A stretch of 64,000 nt of DNA from Thermodesulfovibrionales bacterium (lineage in GTDB: Bacteria > Nitrospirota > Thermodesulfovibrionia > Thermodesulfovibrionales > Dissulfurispiraceae), in NCBI GenBank assembly GCA_026415415.1, contig JAOAHE010000004.1, positions 1 to 64,000 on the forward strand. The letters run 5' to 3'. Positions 17,456 to 27,072 of the stretch are shown here, one piece after another; position 1 is the first letter of the stretch; the number at the start of each line of letters is the position of its first letter. A program made the translations under genes and the position numbers. Below the pieces are notes generated by a model that saw nothing but the letters and a program-made list of their open reading frames with translations, did not search any database and was not told where the DNA came from.

Positions 17456-18838
17456 ATGAAAAACTATTTAAACATTAAGGACGTCATAATAGCAGTCAAC
17501 GGGATATCTATGAATGTTGATGAAGGACAATTTACAGGTGTCTCTATTGATTCAAGGACAATAAAAGAAGGAGAATTATTCATAGCTCTTAAAGGGGATA
17601 ATTTTGATGGCCATGATTTCGTTATAGAATCTCTGAAAAAGGGAAAAGGAGCTGTTGTAAGGAAGGAGTGGTTTAATCTTTATAAAGATTCTATACCTAA
17701 TAAGACAATCATAGGTGTTGACGATACACTTAAGGCTTTGCATGATTTAGCTGGCTTTATAAGAAAACAGTTTTATGGTCCTGTAGTAGCAGTTGTAGGC
17801 AGTAATGGTAAAACTACTACTAAGGAACTAATCTATTCTATATTAGAGAGAAAATGGGAGGTCTTAAAGACTTCGGGTAATTTCAATAATCATGTTGGTA
17901 TGCCTTTGTCTATCTGTCATCTAACCTCAAACCATCAAGTTATGCTATTGGAGATGGGTGCTAATAAACCAAATGATATAGAAGAGCTATGTAAGATAGC
18001 AAATCCTGAGATAGGAGTCGTTACAAATATTGGGTTTGAGCATTTAGAGGGTTTTGGTTCAATACAGAAAGTTAGAGAGTCTGAACTTGAAATATTGCCA
18101 TATTTAAAGACAGTAATTGCTAATAGAGATGATGATTTTTTAATGGAAGGAGTTGAAGAAAAACTCAATGGCAAACTTATAACCTTTGGGGTTACCTCTG
18201 AAAAGGCTGATATTAGAGCGAAGAATATAAAGTTTTTTGAAGGTTATACAGATTTTTCTCTTATTGTGAAAGACCTTTCAATAGAGATAAAGACTAAACT
18301 TTCAGGTATTTTTAATGTATATAACTGTCTTGCTTCAGCAGCTACAGCATCTGTTTTAGGTGTTAGGCTTGAAGAAATTAAGCAAGGGTTAGAGTCTTTC
18401 AGTGGTGTAAAATATAGATTTGAACTTAAAAGGTATAAAGGTGTTACATTTATCAATGATGTTTATAATGCTAACCCTTCTTCGATGGAATTATCTATTA
18501 GAGAGTTAGCTCGTCTTTATAACTTAAAGAAAGAAAAGTTTAATAGAGCTATAGCTGTTCTTGGTGATATGTTTGAGTTAGGAGAGTATTCAAAATTAGC
18601 CCATAATGAGATAGGACTGAAACTTTCTGAATCAAAGATAGATTTTTTTATAGCTGTTGGGGAAAGGATGAAAGATGCTATCAAGAGTTTCAAGGGCGAA
18701 TCAATTCATGTCCCTGATTCTTCAAAAGCAGCAGAGGAGCTTAGTCACATTATAAAAGAAGGAGATTTAGTCTTGATCAAAGGTTCACGTGGGATGAAGA
18801 TGGAAAAAGTTTTAGAGTACATAGAAAGGCATTTTTAA
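17456..18838 (+). CDS. murF: UDP-MurNAc-tripeptide : D-Ala-D-Ala ligase MurF
   Basis: It attaches the D-Ala-D-Ala dipeptide, the last cytoplasmic step of stem-peptide assembly. The 460-residue protein has the N-terminal substrate domain (DSRTIKEGELFIALKGDNFDGH), the ATP site VGSNGKTTTKEL, EMGANKPNDI, NDVYNANPSSM and GDMFELGEYS. All are characteristic of MurF. It is tightly packed between murE and mraY. Confidence 0.97.
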   Translation: MKNYLNIKDVIIAVNGISMNVDEGQFTGVSIDSRTIKEGELFIALKGDNFDGHDFVIESLKKGKGAVVRKEWFNLYKDSIPNKTIIGVDDTLKALHDLAGFIRKQFYGPVVAVVGSNGKTTTKELIYSILERKWEVLKTSGNFNNHVGMPLSICHLTSNHQVMLLEMGANKPNDIEELCKIANPEIGVVTNIGFEHLEGFGSIQKVRESELEILPYLKTVIANRDDDFLMEGVEEKLNGKLITFGVTSEKADIRAKNIKFFEGYTDFSLIVKDLSIEIKTKLSGIFNVYNCLASAATASVLGVRLEEIKQGLESFSGVKYRFELKRYKGVTFINDVYNANPSSMELSIRELARLYNLKKEKFNRAIAVLGDMFELGEYSKLAHNEIGLKLSESKIDFFIAVGERMKDAIKSFKGESIHVPDSSKAAEELSHIIKEGDLVLIKGSRGMKMEKVLEYIERHF

Positions 18839-18839
18839 C

Positions 18840-19922
18840 ATGTTTTATGAATTTTTGTATGATCTACATGTCTATTTTTCGCCCTTTAATGTATTTAGAT
18901 ATATTACCTTTAGAACTTCTTTAGCAGCTTTTACCGCCCTTTTTTCTGCCATCATTATAGCTCCCTATCTTATTAGTTGGCTAAAAAGGATTAGTATGAC
19001 TCAGCAGATAAGGGATGATGGACCAAAAAACCATTTTACTAAGGCAGGAACTCCTACAATGGGTGGGATAATAATATTGATAGCTATAACCTTTTCAATG
19101 CTTCTTTGGGGCAATTTTAAAAATGTTTATGTATGCTTAATAATGTTTTCGTTGATCGCCTTTGGTTTAGTGGGTTTTATAGATGATTACTTAAAAGTTA
19201 TCAAAAGAAACTCTAAAGGCTTAAAAGCTAAGTACAAATTTGCTGCTCAGTCCTTAATCGCTATTTTCATTTGCAGCTTTTTATATTTCGTACCTGTAGA
19301 TCCCTATAGTACCGTTTTAAGTGTGCCTTTTTTTAAAAAATGGCTTTTTGATCTTGGGATATTTTATATTTTCTTTGGGGTATTTGTTATAGTAGGTGCT
19401 TCAAATGCTGTTAACCTGACGGATGGTATAGATGGTTTAGCTATAGGACTTGTTGCTATAGCGACCCTTACATACGCAGTTTTTATATATGTATCAGGTC
19501 ATGCAGTTTTTGCAAGGTATTTACAGGTACTTTATCTTCCAGGAGTAGGCGAGTTAACAGTATTTTGTGGTGCTATGCTTGGGGCATCCTTAGGTTTTCT
19601 ATGGTATAATGCTCATCCTGCGGAGATCTTTATGGGTGATGTAGGAGCTCTGAGTCTGGGTGGAGCTTTAGGGACTCTTGCAGTAATGACGAAACATGAG
19701 ATTGTACTTGCAGTAGTAGGTGGAATTTTTGTTATAGAGACTGTATCAGTTGTAGTGCAAGTGTTATATTATAAATGTACTAAGAGAAGAATTTTTCTTA
19801 TGGCACCTCTTCATCATCATTTTGAACTGAAAGGATGGAGAGAGCCTAAGATTATAGTAAGATTTTGGATAATTGGTATTGTCTTAGCGTTGATTAGTTT
19901 ATCAACATTAAAATTGAGGTGA
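18840..19922 (+). CDS. mraY: Phospho-MurNAc-pentapeptide transferase MraY
   Basis: This integral membrane enzyme transfers phospho-MurNAc-pentapeptide to undecaprenyl phosphate to give lipid I. The 360-residue, roughly ten-helix protein carries TPTMGGI, the catalytic-aspartate region FIDDYLKV, NLTDGIDGLAIG, GDVGALSLGG and the HHHFELKGW loop. The start lies one base after the murF stop. Its TGA lies 5 bases before the next gene's ATG. Confidence 0.97.
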   Translation: MFYEFLYDLHVYFSPFNVFRYITFRTSLAAFTALFSAIIIAPYLISWLKRISMTQQIRDDGPKNHFTKAGTPTMGGIIILIAITFSMLLWGNFKNVYVCLIMFSLIAFGLVGFIDDYLKVIKRNSKGLKAKYKFAAQSLIAIFICSFLYFVPVDPYSTVLSVPFFKKWLFDLGIFYIFFGVFVIVGASNAVNLTDGIDGLAIGLVAIATLTYAVFIYVSGHAVFARYLQVLYLPGVGELTVFCGAMLGASLGFLWYNAHPAEIFMGDVGALSLGGALGTLAVMTKHEIVLAVVGGIFVIETVSVVVQVLYYKCTKRRIFLMAPLHHHFELKGWREPKIIVRFWIIGIVLALISLSTLKLR

Positions 19923-19927
19923 GATAC

Positions 19928-20947
19928 ATGATTGTTATACTTAAAGTCTTAAGAGGTAGTTTAATAGTAAAATTTCCTTTTTTTGGTATTAGATATTTGC
20001 TATTAAGTGTGATTTTTCTATGTTATGCCTTTAGTGTAGCTTCTGCTGATAAAATAAGTGCAAAATCCGTAGTTGTTATCGATAGCAACTCAGAGAAGAT
20101 ACTGTTTGCAAAAAACCCTCACTTGCCTCTACCACCAGCAAGCACTACAAAATTAGTTACGGCTATGGTAGCACTTGATAGGTTAGACCCCAATACATTA
20201 GTTAAGATAAGCGAAAAAGCTGCAAATATTCAGTCTGTACCCCCCAGATTAATTCAAGGGGAAACTTATACAGTGAAGGAATTACTATATCTTGCATTAA
20301 TGAGGTCTGTCAATGGAGCTGCCATAGCCTTAGCTGAAGCTGTTGCTGGTAGCGAAGATGCTTTTGTTATGATGATGAATGAAAAGGTCCATTTGATGGG
20401 ATTGCAAAATACTAAATTTATAAACTCTTCAGGACTACCAGGGAGTGGACAATTCACAACATCTTATGAGCTTGCTCTAATAATGAAGGCAGCTTTAAGT
20501 TATCCAACTATAAAAGAAATAGTTAACACAAGAACAAAGGATTTTTTCACTTTAAATGGGAGACACATATATATAAAAAATACCAACTATCTATTATGGA
20601 AAGATGATGAACATATAGGAGGTAAAACAGGATACACAAGAGCAGCAGGACATTGCCTTGTTAGTGCTTCAAATAAGGGAGATTCTACTTTGATAGTGGC
20701 TATCTTAGGTGAGACGGCAAGAGATGAGCTTTGGCAAAATTCTTTTCTTCTTTTTTCAAGAGGGAAGGATATTTTAAGAGTAAATTCTCAACCTTTTATA
20801 TATTTTTCTGATGTAAAGACTAATCATGTAGTAAAGGCTTCCTATTCTAAAAAAGAAGTGACAGCAAAGAAAGTTTTCAAGAGCAAGTCTAAGGTAAAGA
20901 AGTCAAAAAAGGTATTAACTAAAAATAAAAGTAAGAGAAATATCTAA
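19928..20947 (+). CDS. D-alanyl-D-alanine carboxypeptidase (low-molecular-weight PBP)
   Basis: This class C penicillin-binding protein (peptidase S11, DacA/DacF-like) trims the terminal D-Ala of stem peptides in the periplasm. An uncleaved or signal-like hydrophobic segment spans about residues 15-40, ending near ASADKISAKS. The three active-site motifs are PPASTTKLVT (Ser), SVN and GGKTGYTRAAGHC. The C-terminus is a lysine-rich tail of about 30 residues instead of a typical amphipathic anchor. GAGGTGA before the ATG at 19928 makes this start better than the overlapping GTG at 19919. Finding it between mraY and murD is unusual for a dcw cluster. Confidence 0.93.
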   Translation: MIVILKVLRGSLIVKFPFFGIRYLLLSVIFLCYAFSVASADKISAKSVVVIDSNSEKILFAKNPHLPLPPASTTKLVTAMVALDRLDPNTLVKISEKAANIQSVPPRLIQGETYTVKELLYLALMRSVNGAAIALAEAVAGSEDAFVMMMNEKVHLMGLQNTKFINSSGLPGSGQFTTSYELALIMKAALSYPTIKEIVNTRTKDFFTLNGRHIYIKNTNYLLWKDDEHIGGKTGYTRAAGHCLVSASNKGDSTLIVAILGETARDELWQNSFLLFSRGKDILRVNSQPFIYFSDVKTNHVVKASYSKKEVTAKKVFKSKSKVKKSKKVLTKNKSKRNI

Positions 20948-20949
20948 AA

Positions 20950-22422
20950 GTGGATTTAAGAAAAAATCCTATTAAAGATTTTGAGGGCTTAAGAGTAACA
21001 GTAGTTGGTCTTGCAAGAAGTGGGGTTGGTGCTGCTAACTTACTTGCAGAATTAGGAGCTATAGTTACGGTTACTGACAACAAAGATTCAAAGCATTTAG
21101 AGATTTATCTTAGAGAGTTAAGAGATGATATTAATCTTGCTCTTGGAGGGCACCCTCACTCATTGTTTAAAGAGGCTGATTTGATAATCATAAGTCCTGG
21201 TGTCCCTAAGGACATAGAGCCAATCACAGTGGCTATAAAAAATGGTATAAGAGTTATAGGTGAGATAGAACTTGGTTATGAAGTAGTGCAGAGGGTATTT
21301 AAAAATAATAACAAAGTAGCCGATTTCCTTGCTATTACAGGAACAAATGGAAAGTCTACTACTACCTCCCTTTTATACAATATGCTTTTAAGAGATGACT
21401 TAAAAGCTATGGTTGCTGGAAACATTGGTAATGCTTTTACAGAGGAGATAAGTAAGAATTTTAATGATATACTGGATATTAAATTTTATGTTTTAGAGAT
21501 CTCAAGTTTTCAGCTCGAATCAATTAGTGAATTCAGGCCTACTGGATGTTCAATATTGAATATAACCCCCGACCATCTTGATCGTTATAAATCAATATAT
21601 GAATATTTAACCGCTAAGTGTTTTATTTTTTCAAATCAAAGTAAAAAAGATTTTATTGTCTTAAACGCAGATGATGATAGAACGGAAATGGTGTTAGCAA
21701 AGATTGAGTCTCAACGTAAAGCGAAAAACACAGCTCCAACTATTTTCTACTTCAGTAGAAAGAAAGTAGTGGAAGGAGCTTACTATGATGAAGCATCCAA
21801 AAAGATCTTTTTTAATATACCCGAAGAAAAAATTGATCTAATAGCTCATAAAATATCTTACCAAAGGGACTTTTTTCTTGAGCCTAAAACATTTAAGATT
21901 AAAGGTGTACATAATATAGAAAATGCAATGGCTTCATCTTTAATGGCTTTACTTTCAGGATGCTCACCTAAAGCTATATCTGAGACCCTTAGTCATTTTA
22001 GGGGGTTAGAACATAGACTTGAATTTGTAAGAGAGATAGATGGCGTAACATTCATAAATGATTCAAAGGGGACTAATGTTGCAGCTGTTGTTAAATCTCT
22101 TGAGAGCTTTGATCAACCCGTTATCTTAATTGCAGGAGGCAGGGATAAACACGGAGATTTTTCTTTACTTGAGAACTTAATAAGAGAAAAAGTAAAAGCT
22201 TTAATCTTAATCGGTGAAGCAAAGGATAAAATAAACAAAGCTTTAGGACATTTGACTGATACCTCTAAGGCTATAGATCTCAAAGATGCTGTTAGGAAAG
22301 CATACTCAAAAGCAACTTCGGGAGATGTTGTTTTGTTGTCTCCAGCATGTGCAAGTTTTGATATGTTTATTGATTTTGAAGATAGAGGCCGACAGTTTAA
22401 GATGATGGTTATGGAACTATGA
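20950..22422 (+). CDS. murD: UDP-MurNAc-L-alanine : D-glutamate ligase MurD
   Basis: It adds D-glutamate to UDP-MurNAc-L-Ala. The 490-residue protein starts with GTG (MDLRKNPIKDFEG) and shows the Rossmann-like VVGLARSGVGAANLL, SPGVPKD, the ATP site ITGTNGKSTTTSL, NITPDHLDRY, FINDSKGTNVAA and LIAGGRDKHGDF. All are MurD hallmarks. It follows the carboxypeptidase gene by 2 bases and overlaps ftsW by 4 (ATGA). Confidence 0.97.
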   Translation: MDLRKNPIKDFEGLRVTVVGLARSGVGAANLLAELGAIVTVTDNKDSKHLEIYLRELRDDINLALGGHPHSLFKEADLIIISPGVPKDIEPITVAIKNGIRVIGEIELGYEVVQRVFKNNNKVADFLAITGTNGKSTTTSLLYNMLLRDDLKAMVAGNIGNAFTEEISKNFNDILDIKFYVLEISSFQLESISEFRPTGCSILNITPDHLDRYKSIYEYLTAKCFIFSNQSKKDFIVLNADDDRTEMVLAKIESQRKAKNTAPTIFYFSRKKVVEGAYYDEASKKIFFNIPEEKIDLIAHKISYQRDFFLEPKTFKIKGVHNIENAMASSLMALLSGCSPKAISETLSHFRGLEHRLEFVREIDGVTFINDSKGTNVAAVVKSLESFDQPVILIAGGRDKHGDFSLLENLIREKVKALILIGEAKDKINKALGHLTDTSKAIDLKDAVRKAYSKATSGDVVLLSPACASFDMFIDFEDRGRQFKMMVMEL

Positions 22423-23681
22423 TTGATTATCACGATAAACATATACTTTTAATTGTTTTTGCTTTGATAACAATAGGTCTATTAGCTGTATATAGTTCTA
22501 CCTCTGTGGTTATACCTTCAGATAATATAGAAAAAGACACAATTAAAAGCCCTTCCTTAGTCTATTTTAAAAAACAGTTAGTAGCTGTGGTTATAGGTAG
22601 TATTTTTTTATTTTTATTGAGTAAGATTAATTTGAACCTAATTAAATTATCTGCTGTGCCTCTCTTAGTTTTATCCTTGATCTTGCTTCTGTTAGTATTT
22701 ACTGGGCTTGGGGTCACTAAAAAAGGTGCAACAAGATGGATTAACTTAGAAATTTTTCACTTTCAGCCATCAGAGTTTGTAAAGCTTGCCATGATAGTTT
22801 TTCTTGCTTGGTATATGAGCAGAGATAGTTTTAAAAAGGATGATTTGAAGTGTTTCCTTATACCTATTGGGATAATGGCTATTTTTCAGTTAATTTTTTT
22901 ACTACAACCTGACTTTGGTGCAACAGTAAGCCTTTCTATCCTTACTATATCTATGCTTTTGCTGGGTGGTGTAAGGTTGAGGTATATCGGCAGTCTGTCT
23001 TTAGTAGTTTTAGTATGTTTTGTTTTTCTTCTTATTACAAAACCTTATAGAGTAAAGAGGTTGACAGCCTTTTTAAACCCTTGGGAAGATCCTTTGGGCA
23101 GTGGGTTTCAGTTAATTCAGTCTTATATAGCCTTAGGAAGTGGCGGACTTACAGGTTTAGGAATCGGTGAAAGCAAGCAAAAATTAGCTTTTTTACCAGA
23201 GATTCATACAGATTTCATCTTTTCTCTAATAGGTGAGGAGACAGGGTTAATAGGTGCATTGGTGGTTGTAACATTATTTTGTCTTCTATTTTATAAAGGA
23301 GTAGTTATTGCTTGGCAGATTAAGGATCCATTTGCTTATTATATTGCCTGTGGAACTATTTTAATGATAACTACTCAAGCTATTATTAATTTTAGTGTTG
23401 TTACAGGTCTCGCACCAACAAAAGGGTTACCTCTTCCATTTATAAGTTATGGGGGCTCTTCCCTGCTTGTCGGGTTAATGGCAGTTGGCTTACTTATTAA
23501 TGCTTCTCGTTGTAATGGGGAAAATTCCGCAGAAAAAAAGATTGCCGATGATCTCTGTTATGATTCTTATGGTATGAGCAAAGAGAGCACTAAGAAGGTA
23601 AAAAATTGGAGAAAAGGTCTTGGCTATTTTGAGTGTAAAGCTTTACTTGCAAAAAAGCAATTACCAGAGAATTCATCATGA
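22419..23681 (+). CDS. ftsW: Septal peptidoglycan glycosyltransferase FtsW
   Basis: This SEDS-family polytopic membrane protein polymerises lipid II at the septum together with FtsI. The 420-residue sequence has about ten transmembrane helices and the family motifs GATRWINL, FQPSEFVKLAM, QPDFGATV, NPWEDPLGSGFQLIQS, EIHTDFIFSLIGEE and GLPLPFISYGGSSLL. The cytoplasmic C-terminal tail of about 60 residues is longer than usual and lysine-rich. It overlaps both murD and murG by 4 bases. Confidence 0.95.
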   Translation: MIDYHDKHILLIVFALITIGLLAVYSSTSVVIPSDNIEKDTIKSPSLVYFKKQLVAVVIGSIFLFLLSKINLNLIKLSAVPLLVLSLILLLLVFTGLGVTKKGATRWINLEIFHFQPSEFVKLAMIVFLAWYMSRDSFKKDDLKCFLIPIGIMAIFQLIFLLQPDFGATVSLSILTISMLLLGGVRLRYIGSLSLVVLVCFVFLLITKPYRVKRLTAFLNPWEDPLGSGFQLIQSYIALGSGGLTGLGIGESKQKLAFLPEIHTDFIFSLIGEETGLIGALVVVTLFCLLFYKGVVIAWQIKDPFAYYIACGTILMITTQAIINFSVVTGLAPTKGLPLPFISYGGSSLLVGLMAVGLLINASRCNGENSAEKKIADDLCYDSYGMSKESTKKVKNWRKGLGYFECKALLAKKQLPENSS

Positions 23682-24784
23682 AAGTTTTAATTGCAGGTGG
23701 TGGCACCGGAGGTCACCTATTCCCTGGCATTGCTTTAGCTGAAGAGTTAATTTACAAGGGAGTCTCTTCAAAGAAGGAAATAGTCTTTGTTGGCACCCCC
23801 TATGGTATTGAGGCACAAATTATCCCACGCCATTCATATCAATTAAGGTTTATTAATGCATCTGGTTTTGTGGGAAAATCATTTTTTAATAAGATTAAAG
23901 CCCTTTTAAATCTTTTTTTAGGTTTTTTTGAGTCCATGAAGATAATTAATGAAATCAAGCCCCAAGTTGTAGTTGGTATAGGTGGCTATGGTTCAATTGC
24001 TACAGTTTTATCTGCTAAACTTAAAGGTCTACCAACTGTAATCCTTGAACAAAATTCTGTTCCAGGTTTATCTAATAGGTTATTGGGTAATATAGTTGAT
24101 GCTATTGCTGTAACCTTTCAAGACAGTATTTCCTATTTCCCAGAACATAAGACTTATTTGACAGGTAACCCGATAAGAAGAGAGATTGTCAAAAAGGACA
24201 AAAGAGCTTCTTGTCTGACCTTTTCACTTGATCCAGAAAGATTTACCATCTTCGTTTTTGGTGGAAGTGCTGGGGCATCAAGCATTAATAAGGCAGTGTT
24301 AGAATCACTAAATCTAATTAATGATTTGAGTTATAATATTCAGTTTATACACCAAACAGGAAAAAGAGATTTTAAAGCACTCATGGAGGCTTATAAGGCT
24401 TCAGATTTTAAAGCATATGTTGCTCCCTTTATATACGAGATGGCAGAAGCATACAGTGCAGCTGATATAATTATTTGCAGAGCAGGTGCAACTACTCTTG
24501 CTGAGCTCACAGCAATAGGTAGACCAGCCATATTGATCCCTTACCCTTATGCTGCTGGTGGTCATCAAGCAGTAAATGCTCAGAGGTTAGTAGATATGGG
24601 AGCTGCATTGATTATAAATGATGAAGATTTAAATGGGACTGTTCTTGCTAAAAATTTAAGAGAGCTATATAATAACGATGATCTAAGAAGCAAGATGCAA
24701 AAGATGTCTATGGCTTTAGGGAAAGTGGATGCATCTGAGAGGATTGTTAATATAGTTCTTAATTTAGTTAGAGAAGTTGGATAG
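23678..24784 (+). CDS. murG: Lipid II synthase MurG
   Basis: This GT28 glycosyltransferase adds GlcNAc to lipid I on the inner face of the membrane. The 368-residue protein has the glycine-rich loop GGGTGGHLFPG, VGIGGYGS, LEQNSVPG, TGNPIRREI, FGGSAGASSIN, the donor-site segment CRAGATTLAEL and PYPYAAGGHQ. It lies between ftsW (4-base overlap) and murC (4-base gap). Confidence 0.97.
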   Translation: MKVLIAGGGTGGHLFPGIALAEELIYKGVSSKKEIVFVGTPYGIEAQIIPRHSYQLRFINASGFVGKSFFNKIKALLNLFLGFFESMKIINEIKPQVVVGIGGYGSIATVLSAKLKGLPTVILEQNSVPGLSNRLLGNIVDAIAVTFQDSISYFPEHKTYLTGNPIRREIVKKDKRASCLTFSLDPERFTIFVFGGSAGASSINKAVLESLNLINDLSYNIQFIHQTGKRDFKALMEAYKASDFKAYVAPFIYEMAEAYSAADIIICRAGATTLAELTAIGRPAILIPYPYAAGGHQAVNAQRLVDMGAALIINDEDLNGTVLAKNLRELYNNDDLRSKMQKMSMALGKVDASERIVNIVLNLVREVG

Positions 24785-24788
24785 TTAA

Positions 24789-26180
24789 ATGTTTGAAAGA
24801 TATAGAACTATTCATTTTGTTGGAATTGGTGGAATAGGGATGAGCGGGATCGCTGAGATATTGCATAATCTAAATTATAATATTACAGGATCTGACATCA
24901 AAGAGTCCGACACAACTAAAAGATTAAGACAGATGGGTATTCAAATATCTATAGGACACAGTGAATCAAACATAACTCAACCTCATGTAGTAGTGGTCTC
25001 TTCTGCGGTCTCTCCTGATAACCCCGAGATTGTTGCAGCAAGAAAAAAATTAATCCCTGTTATCCCAAGAGCTGAGATGCTTGCTGAATTAGGAAGGTTG
25101 AAATATAGCATCTTGGTTGCTGGTGCACACGGTAAAACCACGACTACTTCCTTATTAGCTACAATACTTGCTGAAGGCGGTTTAGATCCCACTATTGTCA
25201 TAGGAGGTAAGTTAAAGGCTATAGGTAGTAATGCTAAACTTGGAAAGGGAGATTTCATAGTAGCAGAGGCAGATGAAAGTGATGGGTCTTTCCTAAAGTT
25301 GAGTCCAACTGTTGCTATAATTACAAATATAGATAGAGAACATTTAGATTACTTTCGGGATATAGGCGCTTTGAAGAAGGCTTTCCTTGAGTTTGCTAAT
25401 AAAGTTCCTTTTTATGGTTTTACGGTTGTCTGTCTGGAGAATGAACATACAGTAGAAATTATTCCACAGATAAAGAGAAAGGTAATTACCTATGGATATA
25501 CTCCAAAGGCTGATTTTTACCCAAGAAATATAAAAAATATAGGCAGAAAAATGTATTTTGAAGCTTTCAGGGGTGAAGAGTTACTGGGAGAGTTTATTAT
25601 CCCCATTCCAGGTAACCATAATGTTTTAAATAGTCTTGCTGCGATAGCTGTTTCTTTGGAATTGCAAATACCTTTGAAGACAGTAATTAATTCTTTAGAA
25701 AATTTCAGTGGAATTCAAAGGAGGTTTGAGTTAAAAGGACAGTTCAATAATATTAAAGTTTTTGATGACTATGGACATCATCCAACAGAGATAAAAGCTA
25801 CTCTTGATGCTGCAAGGCAGTGTTTTAAGCAAGATAAAATTATAGTTATTTTCCAACCTCATCGCTATACTCGAACTAAAGACCTCATGGATGATTTTGT
25901 GGAATCTTTTGATCAAGTAGATTTACTCTATTTAATGGATATTTACTCAGCTGGAGAGCTTCCTATAGAAGATGTTAACTCAGAGATTCTTTTTCATAAA
26001 ATTAAGAAACGACTTAAGGATAAGGTATTTTATATTAAGGACTCTGACCAAATACTCAGAGATCTCCAAAGAAAGGTATCAAAGGGAGATATAGTTATAA
26101 CTCTTGGAGCGGGTGATGTCTACAGAGTGGGTGAAAAGTTTTTGAAGATTGCTGCTAATGATTTCAAAGATATTAACTGA
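24789..26180 (+). CDS. murC: UDP-N-acetylmuramate : L-alanine ligase MurC
   Basis: It adds the first amino acid, L-alanine, to UDP-MurNAc. The 463-residue protein shows HFVGIGGIGMSGIAEIL, the ATP site VAGAHGKTTTTSLLA, EADESDGSFL, NIDREHLDYF, IPGNHNVLN, FDDYGHHPTEIKATL and FQPHRYTRT. All are diagnostic for MurC. The murB coding region starts 23 bases before its stop in another frame. Confidence 0.97.
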   Translation: MFERYRTIHFVGIGGIGMSGIAEILHNLNYNITGSDIKESDTTKRLRQMGIQISIGHSESNITQPHVVVVSSAVSPDNPEIVAARKKLIPVIPRAEMLAELGRLKYSILVAGAHGKTTTTSLLATILAEGGLDPTIVIGGKLKAIGSNAKLGKGDFIVAEADESDGSFLKLSPTVAIITNIDREHLDYFRDIGALKKAFLEFANKVPFYGFTVVCLENEHTVEIIPQIKRKVITYGYTPKADFYPRNIKNIGRKMYFEAFRGEELLGEFIIPIPGNHNVLNSLAAIAVSLELQIPLKTVINSLENFSGIQRRFELKGQFNNIKVFDDYGHHPTEIKATLDAARQCFKQDKIIVIFQPHRYTRTKDLMDDFVESFDQVDLLYLMDIYSAGELPIEDVNSEILFHKIKKRLKDKVFYIKDSDQILRDLQRKVSKGDIVITLGAGDVYRVGEKFLKIAANDFKDIN

Positions 26181-27066
26181 GTTTTGCAGGCAATATAATA
26201 TTGAGATGTCATTTAATGTGCCGATGGCTCCTTACACCTCTTTAAAGATCGGTGGAAAAGCTGAGATAGCTCTCTTTCCTGAGGAGGAGAAGTTGCCATC
26301 ATTAATAAAATTTTTGTCTGAGCAGAAGGTTCCTTTTATTTTTTTAGGTTTTGGCACGAATGTGCTTGTTTTAGACAGTGGGATTGAAGGAGCTGTAATT
26401 TTCACAAATAAACTTAATAAGATACTAAATATTACAAAAGAAGGACAACTTGAAGCACAATCAGGATGCTCTTTAACAAAGCTTATTAATACAGCAGCTA
26501 AGTTTGGTTTTTCCGGCATGGAAGGACTTGTTGGCATACCAGGCTCCTTAGGTGGAGCTATAGCAGGAAATGCTGGTTCTTTTAGCTATGAGATCGCTAA
26601 TGTTATTGATAGTATTACAATACTTACAGCAGATGGTATTAATAAAACCTTAAAGAAAAAGGATTTGTATTTCCAATACCGAAGATCCTCTTTAAGTCCT
26701 GATTCCTTAATTTTAAGGGCAACTTTGTCTTTTACGGTTGAAGACTCTTATGCAGTAAAGAAACGGATTTCAGAGTTCTATAAAGAAAAAAGACAAAAAC
26801 AGCCTCTTGACAAACATTCAGCAGGATGTGTATTTAAAAATCCAAAAGATTCTTATGCAGGAAAATTGATCGAGGAAGCAGGCTGTAAAGGTATGAGGGT
26901 TGGGGGAGTTGAGGTTAGCAGTCTACATGCAAATTATTTTATTAATGCTAATAATGGGACATCAGAGGATTTTTTAAGTTTAATGGAGATAACTCAAAAA
27001 AGGGTTAGCGATTTTTTTGGAATAGAGCTTGAACCAGAGATAAAGATTATAGGGAAGAATATATAA
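26158..27066 (+). CDS. murB: UDP-N-acetylenolpyruvoylglucosamine reductase MurB
   Basis: This FAD enzyme reduces UDP-GlcNAc-enolpyruvate to UDP-MurNAc. The sequence contains NVPMAPYTSLKIGGKAE, FLGFGTNVLV, GMEGLVGIPGSLGGAIAGNAGS, YRRSS, the catalytic-serine region HSAGCVFKNP, GKLIEEAGCKGMRVGG and a C-terminal glutamate in ELEPEIKIIG. The open frame begins with a TTG at 26149, but the ATG at 26158 is the more likely start. Overlap with murC implies coupling. Confidence 0.96.
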   Translation: MISKILTEFCRQYNIEMSFNVPMAPYTSLKIGGKAEIALFPEEEKLPSLIKFLSEQKVPFIFLGFGTNVLVLDSGIEGAVIFTNKLNKILNITKEGQLEAQSGCSLTKLINTAAKFGFSGMEGLVGIPGSLGGAIAGNAGSFSYEIANVIDSITILTADGINKTLKKKDLYFQYRRSSLSPDSLILRATLSFTVEDSYAVKKRISEFYKEKRQKQPLDKHSAGCVFKNPKDSYAGKLIEEAGCKGMRVGGVEVSSLHANYFINANNGTSEDFLSLMEITQKRVSDFFGIELEPEIKIIGKNI

Positions 27067-27072
27067 AGTATA